A DNA stretch of 11,521 bases from positions 1-11,521 of the forward strand of contig JANXWW010000297.1 in assembly GCA_025350945.1 (NCBI GenBank). Reading direction: 5' to 3'. A program made the translations under genes and the position numbers. The notes below the pieces were generated by a model that saw nothing but the letters and a program-made list of their open reading frames with translations, searched no databases and was not told the DNA's origin. This document shows positions 6,909 to 11,521 of the stretch, in pieces (the stretch's first letter is position 1; every line of letters starts with the position of its first letter). The stretch comes from Burkholderiales bacterium (GTDB lineage Bacteria; Pseudomonadota; Gammaproteobacteria; Burkholderiales; Usitatibacteraceae).

Positions 6909-7849
6909 GTGAGAACGTCTCCGACTTTTAAATTGACATGCGCATTTCGGCGTAAATAATCAGTGATCGCCATGCGCTTTCCACCTGGTTTTTGCACGCT
7001 TTGTATTGACAATAAATCAATCCCGCAGGTTACATGTAATGACTGCGGTGTTAGCGCTACGATGGTTCCTGGTGCCGCCGTCTCCGGATTCTTTACCACT
7101 GCGGCCCGCCAAATTTTCAATGTAGATCTGTCGCCACCTTCAGATAGCGTTGCCTCACAACCCGGAAATGGATCGAACGCACGCAGCTTGCGCTCAATTG
7201 CGTCTGCGGGCAACGAAAAATCAATTTTGCCTTCCGACTTTTCAATTTTTTTCGCGTAAGTCATGCCCTCAATAGGCTGGGGACGGGAAATCAATGTCGG
7301 CAGTTTCGCCAGTGCTTCGATAATCGCACTCGCACCCAGCACAGTAAGTTTGGCAAATAAAGTTGTGCTGGTTTCATCACGCGCAATCGGCAATTGTTTT
7401 TCCAGCAATATATCGCCTGTATCTAGGCCCGCATCCATTTGCATAATCGCAATGCCAGTAGCGGTGTCGCCCGCCTCAATCGCGCGCTGCACCGGTGCTG
7501 CACCACGCCAGCGCGGCAGCAAAGAACCGTGAATGTTGAGGCAGCCACGCTGAGGAATATCCAGCACCGCCTGCGGCAAAATTAATCCGTAAGCCGCGAC
7601 AATCATTGCTTCTGCACCTGCCGATTTCAGCATCGCCTGCACATCAGCGTTTTTCAAGGTGGGCGGCTTCTCAACTCTCAACCCCAGTTTTAATGCAGCC
7701 GTTGCCGTCGCGCTGGGCAACAAGTTCATGCCGCGACCGGCTGGCCGATCTGGCTGCGTCAGCACCAACGCGATGTCGTGCCCGGCGGCATGCAGGGCAT
7801 TCAGCGCATCGACTGCAAATGGCGGTGTTCCGGCAAAAATAAGTCGCAT
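6905..7849 (-). CDS. fmt: Methionyl-tRNA formyltransferase
   Basis: Formylates Met-tRNAfMet with 10-formyl-tetrahydrofolate, supplying the initiator tRNA. The 314-residue protein from ATG 7849 begins MRLIFAGTPPFAV, the standard family start. A longer in-frame reading back to 7888 would begin inside the terminator T-tract and is rejected. The formyltransferase domain (about 1-185) has N105, H107 and D143 in LNIHGSLLPRWRGAAP (104-119) and MDAGLDTGD (138-146), matching the catalytic Asn-His-Asp triad. The C-terminal tRNA-binding domain spans about 206-310. The ribosome site is poor. def lies upstream as usual, but an intrinsic terminator stands between them, and I see no promoter in the short stretch after it. 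The stop overlaps the rsmB start by 4 bp. Confidence 0.96.
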   Translation of the reverse strand: MRLIFAGTPPFAVDALNALHAAGHDIALVLTQPDRPAGRGMNLLPSATATAALKLGLRVEKPPTLKNADVQAMLKSAGAEAMIVAAYGLILPQAVLDIPQRGCLNIHGSLLPRWRGAAPVQRAIEAGDTATGIAIMQMDAGLDTGDILLEKQLPIARDETSTTLFAKLTVLGASAIIEALAKLPTLISRPQPIEGMTYAKKIEKSEGKIDFSLPADAIERKLRAFDPFPGCEATLSEGGDRSTLKIWRAAVVKNPETAAPGTIVALTPQSLHVTCGIDLLSIQSVQKPGGKRMAITDYLRRNAHVNLKVGDVLT

Positions 7850-7877
7850 GGCGCGTGGCTTGAAGGTTTTACAGCAG

Positions 7878-7915
7878 AAAAAATACAAACGCCGGCGATA
7901 AAGCCGGCGCGTTTG
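7878..7915 (-). terminator. Intrinsic terminator downstream of def
   Basis: On the minus strand, CAAAC plus GCCGGC (right arm 7915-7903, with a 2-nt GC bulge) pairs with GCCGGC plus GTTTG (7896-7886) around the 6-nt loop TTTATC. The sequence then runs TATTTTTTC (T6 at 7883-7878). A GC-rich 11-bp stem followed directly by a T-tract is a textbook Rho-independent signal. It ends only 28 nt before the fmt ATG, so it also lies in the fmt leader. Confidence 0.85.
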
Positions 7916-7977
7916 CGGAAGCGGGTGCTAAAAGTTGAATGAGGCGTGCGTGCCCGAAAATAAACTTGAATTGAGAC

Positions 7978-8532
7978 CTAGGCGCGAACTGAGGCAACGC
8001 GACGACGCGGCGTGGCCATATCCATTTCGCGCTCCAGCTCACGCTGACGTTTTACCAATTTATTCTTGATGCGGTTGGCCTTGAGTGGAGACAAATATTC
8101 AACAAATACGTGACCATCAAGATGATCAATTTCGTGCTGGATGCACACTGCAAGTAGGCCAGAGGCGTTAATCGTGAACCGTTGTCCTTCACGGTCAAGG
8201 GCGGTAACCATCACGGTCTCGGCGCGCTCTACTTTGTCGTAGAAACCCGGCACCGAAAGACAGCCTTCTTCGTTAATGGCAGTACCTTCTTTTTTAATGA
8301 TTTCCGGGTTTATGAACACGCGTAGCTGATTTTTCTCTTCAGAAATATCGATCACCATAATGCGTTTGAGCTCGCTTACTTGCGTAGCGGCTAGGCCAAT
8401 TCCTGGCGCTTCGTACATGGTTTCAGCCATGTCGTCGACCAGCTTTTTAACCTTGTTATCGATGATTTTCACTGCCTCCGCGGTACGGTGCAGGAGGGGA
8501 TCGGGGAAAGTCAGAACGTCCAAAATAGCCAT
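7978..8532 (-). CDS. def: Peptide deformylase
   Basis: Metalloenzyme (Fe2+ type fold) that removes the N-formyl group from nascent proteins, the step complementary to Fmt. The 184-residue protein from ATG 8532 begins MAILDVLTFPDPLLH, the family's conserved start. The in-frame extension to 8601 would add 23 residues coinciding with the predicted promoter and is rejected. All three motifs are present: GIGLAATQ (44-51), EGCLSVP (89-95) with metal ligand C91, and QHEIDHLDG (132-140) with ligands H133 and H137 and catalytic E134. The C-terminus is a basic helix (KRQREL...RRR), common in proteobacterial enzymes and probably ribosome-contacting. The gene is divergent from the LysM gene and followed by an intrinsic terminator. 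Confidence 0.96.
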   Translation of the reverse strand: MAILDVLTFPDPLLHRTAEAVKIIDNKVKKLVDDMAETMYEAPGIGLAATQVSELKRIMVIDISEEKNQLRVFINPEIIKKEGTAINEEGCLSVPGFYDKVERAETVMVTALDREGQRFTINASGLLAVCIQHEIDHLDGHVFVEYLSPLKANRIKNKLVKRQRELEREMDMATPRRRVASVRA

Positions 8533-8573
8533 AATTGCTTGCGAATTGAATAAATTAAGTGCAGAATCTTCAG

Positions 8574-8601
8574 AGAATACTTTAACTTTGAGGCGTGTCA
8601 C
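8574..8601 (-). promoter_or_regulatory. def: Predicted sigma70 promoter for def
   Basis: On the minus strand, GTGACA (plus 8596-8601; 5/6 to TTGACA) is separated by 16 bp from TATTCT (plus 8574-8579; 4/6 to TATAAT). The expected start near 8567 gives a leader of about 35 nt to the def ATG. A CTAG-containing inverted repeat (8599-8619) overlaps the -35. The prediction rests on motif match and position only. Confidence 0.45.
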
Positions 8602-8619
8602 TAGGTTTCAAGTCTAGTG
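8599..8619. repeat. Inverted repeat CACTAG-N9-CTAGTG at the def -35
   Basis: CACTAG (8599-8604) and CTAGTG (8614-8619) form a perfect 6-bp dyad with a 9-nt centre overlapping the def -35. A third CTAG occurs at 8633-8636. CTAG is generally scarce in enterobacterial and many proteobacterial genomes, so three copies within 36 bp could be an operator. No known repressor consensus is claimed. Confidence 0.4.
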
Positions 8620-8672
8620 GAAGTCGTCGAAACTAGCAAATCCGCGAGCAAACCTGAAAATAATCCTGCGGG

Positions 8673-8735
8673 CACTTTAAGGGGGGCTTAAGTGAGGTAG
8701 TAAGCTGCAGAAGTCGCTGCTACTACTCTATTTTT
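8673..8735 (+). promoter_or_regulatory. Dyad-rich leader region of the LysM gene
   Basis: This is part of the 238-bp divergent region 8533-8770. CACTTTAAG (8673-8681) and CTTAAGTG (8687-8694) flank a G-run as an imperfect dyad. A second hairpin follows: GTAGTA plus GCAG (8697-8702, 8707-8710) pairs with CTGC plus TACTAC (8717-8726) around a 6-nt loop, and a T-rich stretch (8729-8735) comes directly after. If transcription starts upstream, this could act as an attenuator. If it starts downstream, it is promoter-flanking DNA. No convincing -35/-10 pair for the LysM gene was found. Confidence 0.3.
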
Positions 8736-8770
8736 ACCCTATTGAGTCGCCGTATAGAGCGAGACCGGCC

Positions 8771-10150
8771 ATGAAAAATACCAAGACCCTTCTCTTAGTC
8801 CTGACCTTATCAGGATTCGTTCCCCAAGCTGTCTTAGGGCAAGCCACCCCATCCGCTGCGGCAGAATCCAAAGCGGCGCCGAAAACGGCGGCACCTGTTG
8901 CGGCTGCACCTGCCAGTACTGCGGCGGCTCCTGCCGGTTCAGTAACAGCGCCGGCAGCACAAGCACCTGCATCCACAGCAACGCCTTCCCCTACGCCAGC
9001 CCCTGTAAAGCGCGCCACAACGCGTCCAACCAAGCGTCCGCTGGCCATTGCCGATAACGCGCCCAACAGCTATACCGTGGTAAAAGGCGACACGCTCTGG
9101 GGCATTTCCGGGAAATTTTTGAAAGAACCATGGCGCTGGCCTGAAATCTGGAATATGAATCGCAGCCAGATCAAAGACCCACACTGGATTTATCCAGGCG
9201 ATGTTATTACATTGACCTACGATGCCAACGGCAACCCACGCTTGTCGATCGGCGCGAACTCGACTGGCGGTACCGTAAAACTCTCGCCGCAAATTCGCAC
9301 CGAGAAGATTGCGCAAGCTGTCCCGTCCATTCCCGCAAAAGTGATTGGCCCATTTTTAACGGTGCCACTGGTGATTGATGAAGGTGCGCTGCAGGATGCG
9401 CCGCGGATTGTGGCGACCGAAGACGAACGCGTTATTGTGGGTGCGGGCAATCGCGCCTATGCGGCTGGCATTCGCGAGGAACAAGGTTTGAAATGGCAAG
9501 TATTTCGCCCTGGCAAGGCACTGAAAGATCCGGCCACACAGGAAGTATTGGGCTACGAAGCGGTTTATCTTGGTGATGCGCGCGTCAGCCGTTTTGGTAA
9601 ATCGGCCGAAGTAAACGGCGCGCCGATTCCAGAAGGCACCTCCATTGAAATCATTAAATCCACGCAAGAAATCGGCCGTGGTGATCGCCTGACACCCACC
9701 GTGGAAGCCGCCGTGCCTTCATACAGCCCGCGCAGCCCTGATAAACAAGTGAAAGGCTCGGTGGTGTCGATTGTGGGTGGCGTCGATGAGAGCGCACAGT
9801 ACTCCATCGTTGTCGTGAGTCTGGGCAAACGTGATGGCATGGAAGTTGGGCATGTGCTGGCCACTTCGCGACGTGGAAAAGTTGTTTCTACCGACGATGT
9901 CGCGGCTGGCGCTCGCAATGAATCGGTTGTCAGCTCATTCTTCAAACAAGTGGGTGAAGATCTCAAAAATATCGACAAAGAGTATCGCGACGATAAGAAA
10001 CCAGACAACCCGATTCCCGCGCAGGTAAAACTGCCCGATGAACGCAATGGCTTGATATTTGTATTCCGCACGTTCGAGAAGGTTTCATACGCGCTGGTTA
10101 TGAGTAGCAAGAGCTCGCTCAAGGTCGGCGATGTGGTGCAGACGCCTTAA
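8771..10150 (+). CDS. Exported LysM-domain peptidoglycan-binding protein
   Basis: A 459-residue envelope protein. Residues 1-23 are a signal peptide (MKNTK, hydrophobic LLLVLTLSGF core, probable cleavage at VLG-QAT). Residues 24-95 are a low-complexity Ala/Pro/Thr/Ser linker that becomes Lys/Arg-rich near its end. A LysM domain (about 100-149, YTVVKGDTLWGISGKFL, then PGDVITL) should bind peptidoglycan glycan strands. The remaining 300 residues resemble the beta-rich C-terminal part of LysM proteins found next to dprA in betaproteobacteria. No amidase or peptidase motif is seen, so I infer binding or structural work, not hydrolysis. The start ATG has only a weak purine-rich site upstream. dprA follows after 53 bp without a terminator, suggesting co-transcription. 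The exact function of the family is not known to me. Confidence 0.9.
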   Translation: MKNTKTLLLVLTLSGFVPQAVLGQATPSAAAESKAAPKTAAPVAAAPASTAAAPAGSVTAPAAQAPASTATPSPTPAPVKRATTRPTKRPLAIADNAPNSYTVVKGDTLWGISGKFLKEPWRWPEIWNMNRSQIKDPHWIYPGDVITLTYDANGNPRLSIGANSTGGTVKLSPQIRTEKIAQAVPSIPAKVIGPFLTVPLVIDEGALQDAPRIVATEDERVIVGAGNRAYAAGIREEQGLKWQVFRPGKALKDPATQEVLGYEAVYLGDARVSRFGKSAEVNGAPIPEGTSIEIIKSTQEIGRGDRLTPTVEAAVPSYSPRSPDKQVKGSVVSIVGGVDESAQYSIVVVSLGKRDGMEVGHVLATSRRGKVVSTDDVAAGARNESVVSSFFKQVGEDLKNIDKEYRDDKKPDNPIPAQVKLPDERNGLIFVFRTFEKVSYALVMSSKSSLKVGDVVQTP

Positions 10151-10203
10151 GGTGTTTAGGGCGTTCAAGGCATCATAGCTGCGATTGTTCACTCACACCG
10201 CCC

Positions 10204-11310
10204 GTGCCCTATCCACATAGCGGTGCTGAGCCTGATGCCTGGCTAGCGCTTGATTTAATTCCCGGGCTGGGCGGGGAAGGTCTCCGCCGATTACTGGCCC
10301 AATTCGGCTCGCCCGCGGCCGTACTGGCGCAACCCGCATCTGCACTTGCACGCACCGTGAGCGCCAAAGTCGCCGATGCCATTACGGCGGGTGCGGATCT
10401 TGACAAGCTGGACGCTGCCAAAAAGTGGCTGGCGGGCGAGTCAAATCATCTGCTGACATTAGCCGATCAGGACTATCCGGCGTCCCTTCTGGAAATCAGC
10501 GATCCGTCACCCGTCTTGTATCTCAAAGGCAATCGCACACTGCTCGGCGCAACGGGTGTTGCGGTGGTGGGCAGCCGCAACGCAACCCCGGTTGGCCTGC
10601 AAAACGCAGAAGCTTTTTCACGTGCATTATCAGTCGCAGGCCTGACCATTATTTCCGGCATGGCGTTGGGCATTGATGCGGCAGCACATCGTGGCGGGCT
10701 GGATGGCGGCGCATCGTCAATTGCGGTGGTCGGTACCGGACTCGACCTTATTTATCCTGCACGCAACAAAGCATTGGCAAAAGAGTTGGCGGAAAAAGGG
10801 CTGATTATTTCTGAATTCTCGCTGGGTACGCCTGCGCTTGCGCAGAATTTTCCGCGACGCAATCGCATTATCAGCGGCTTGTCGCGTGGTGTACTGGTGG
10901 TCGAGGCTGCGCTTGCGTCAGGCTCGCTCATCACTGCGCGTCAGGCCGCTGAGCAGGGCCGCGAAGTATTCGCCATTCCTGGCACAATTCACTCACCGTT
11001 TTCCAAAGGCTGCCATCAACTCATCAAGCAGGGCGCCAAATTAGTCGACGACGCAAATGATATTCTGGTCGAGCTGAACTGGCGCAATAGCGTTGTGAGC
11101 GGAACCAAGCCATCCACTGTTGGCGAAGAGTTGAATCGCAGTGCCGACGATCCATTATTGGTCGCAATGGGTTACGATCCGGTCTCAATTGATGCCTTAA
11201 TGGAACGAGTTGACCTGCCCGCTGACCAAGTCATGTTGAGAGTTACCGAGCTAGAAATTGAGGGTGTGATTGCTTCGCTTCCCGGCGGTAAATATCAGCG
11301 GATGCGGTAG
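10204..11310 (+). CDS. dprA: DNA processing protein DprA/Smf
   Basis: A 368-residue DprA that binds incoming single-stranded DNA during natural transformation and loads RecA. The N-terminal SAM/HhH-like region (about 10-75) includes LIPGLGGEGLRRLL. The extended Rossmann fold has VGSRNATPVG (122-131), SGMALGID (151-158), FPRRNRIISGLS (216-227), GSLITARQA (240-248) and IPGTIHSPFSKG (258-269). The C-terminal winged helix (about 315-365, DDPLLVAMGYDP onward) is present, so the protein is full length. The start is GTG 10204. No other in-frame start lies between it and the LysM stop, and no good Shine-Dalgarno is visible. The gene probably sits in one operon with the LysM gene. The intact protein suggests transformation capacity or another recombination role; other competence genes are not in the window. 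Confidence 0.95.
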   Translation: MPYPHSGAEPDAWLALDLIPGLGGEGLRRLLAQFGSPAAVLAQPASALARTVSAKVADAITAGADLDKLDAAKKWLAGESNHLLTLADQDYPASLLEISDPSPVLYLKGNRTLLGATGVAVVGSRNATPVGLQNAEAFSRALSVAGLTIISGMALGIDAAAHRGGLDGGASSIAVVGTGLDLIYPARNKALAKELAEKGLIISEFSLGTPALAQNFPRRNRIISGLSRGVLVVEAALASGSLITARQAAEQGREVFAIPGTIHSPFSKGCHQLIKQGAKLVDDANDILVELNWRNSVVSGTKPSTVGEELNRSADDPLLVAMGYDPVSIDALMERVDLPADQVMLRVTELEIEGVIASLPGGKYQRMR

Positions 11311-11326
11311 TCTTCTTTCAGCGCAT

Positions 11327-11345
11327 GCGATGAGTTTTTCGTCGC
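11327..11345 (+). other. Hairpin after dprA, possible weak terminator
   Basis: GCGATGA (11327-11333) pairs with TCGTCGC (11339-11345), a 7-bp stem with one G-U pair and loop GTTTT, starting 17 nt after the dprA stop. The sequence after it is A-rich on the plus strand, with no T-tract, so it does not meet the intrinsic terminator pattern. It may block 3' exonucleases. Confidence 0.3.
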
Positions 11346-11374
11346 TACCAAAAACACCAAGATTTTGACGACGC

Positions 11375-11404
11375 TTGTAAAAATCAGCGAATCCTGTTTA
11401 TCAT
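11375..11404 (+). promoter_or_regulatory. topB: Predicted sigma70 promoter for topB
   Basis: TTGTAA (11375-11380; 4/6 to the -35 consensus) is followed after 18 bp by TATCAT (11399-11404; 5/6 to the -10 consensus). A start near 11411 leaves a leader of about 64 nt. The leader begins with a tandem 8-mer TGCCGTTT (11408-11415 and 11416-11423). Function is inferred from motif and position. Confidence 0.45.
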
Positions 11405-11474
11405 CTGTGCCGTTTTGCCGTTTTAAAACTTAGCAATCACATCTTGTTCGACCCAAAAGAAAACGAAACCGCCC

Positions 11475-11521
11475 GTGACCAAACGCCTCATCATCGCCGA
11501 AAAACCTTCTGTCGCCAACGA
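11475..11521 (+). CDS. topB: DNA topoisomerase III, first 15 codons (runs off right edge)
   Basis: A GTG start at 11475 opens a frame reading (M)TKRLIIAEKPSVAN to the window end. The strand-then-AEKPS motif is the start of the TOPRIM domain of type IA topoisomerase III, with E9 the catalytic, metal-associated glutamate. Topoisomerase I would instead be expected to read VESPAKA here. TopB relaxes negatively supercoiled DNA and decatenates replication and recombination intermediates. Only a weak A/G-rich sequence precedes the GTG. From memory, topB follows dprA closely in several betaproteobacteria, often with the small gene smg between them; smg is not present in the 164-bp gap here. The call rests on a short stretch but a very characteristic motif. 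Confidence 0.8.
   Translation, partial: MTKRLIIAEKPSVAN

Noticed and set aside
6901..6916. TCACGTGA core at the fmt/rsmB junction resembling the centre of parS.
   Set aside because: Only the central palindrome matches, and the flanks differ. The bases are explained by the overlapping stop and start codons.
7850..7888. N-terminal extension of Fmt by 13 residues.
   Set aside because: It would begin within the terminator and T-tract. The family start is MRLIFAGTP at 7849.
8533..8601. N-terminal extension of peptide deformylase by 23 residues.
   Set aside because: It overlaps the predicted promoter. The conserved family start is at 8532.
8659..8664. AATAAT as a -10 box for the LysM gene.
   Set aside because: No acceptable -35 lies at 15-19 bp upstream and the extended -10 TG is out of place.
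8734..9066. 110-residue Ala/Gly-rich minus-strand frame opposite the LysM gene start.
   Set aside because: Its composition mirrors the Ala/Pro linker codons of the true gene, so it is a codon-usage shadow.
10614..10629. parS-like 16-mer inside dprA (TTTTTCACGTGCATTA).
   Set aside because: It matches the parS consensus at 12 of 16 positions, but the right half is poor and it lies in a conserved coding region. Probably chance, though a ParB ChIP experiment would settle it.

Overview
The window reads as ordinary chromosomal DNA from a betaproteobacterium. I base this on gene order (dprA and a LysM protein divergent from def-fmt, then rsmB, a DUF4390 protein, ntrY, ntrX) and on the protein sequences, not on a database search. 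Genus cannot be set from the sequence alone. There are no tRNA or rRNA genes, CRISPR arrays, insertion sequences or phage genes.

Left part (1-4866, minus strand): the start of an unknown gene runs off the left edge. Its upstream region holds a plausible sigma70 promoter inside a long inverted repeat. Next, reading leftward, come the sensor kinase NtrY, its response regulator NtrX and the chromosome-partitioning protein ParB. ParB lies 42 bp behind ntrX, with no parA beside it. NtrX keeps its receiver and Fis-type DNA-binding domains, but its central AAA+ domain has lost essentially every catalytic motif.

Middle part (4863-8532, minus strand): def, fmt, rsmB and a secreted DUF4390 protein lead into ntrY. 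fmt/rsmB and DUF4390/ntrY each overlap by 4 bp. rsmB to DUF4390 is a 33 bp gap, so fmt-rsmB-DUF4390-ntrY-ntrX-parB looks like one transcription unit. def is separated from fmt by a clear intrinsic terminator. The pathway content is initiator-Met-tRNA formylation and N-terminal deformylation (Fmt, Def), 16S rRNA m5C methylation (RsmB), envelope/redox signalling (NtrYX) and chromosome segregation (ParB).

Right part (8533-11521, plus strand): a 238 bp divergent intergenic region rich in dyads separates def from an exported LysM protein. The DNA-uptake/recombination protein DprA follows in the same direction. The first 15 codons of a DNA topoisomerase III gene, with its own likely promoter, end the window. 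The longest non-coding stretch is 238 bp.

No clearly new multi-gene system is visible. The points most worth a second look are the pseudo-AAA+ NtrX, parB attached to the ntrYX operon without parA, the def/fmt terminator that leaves almost no room for a downstream promoter, and the operator-like dyad in front of the unknown left-edge gene.
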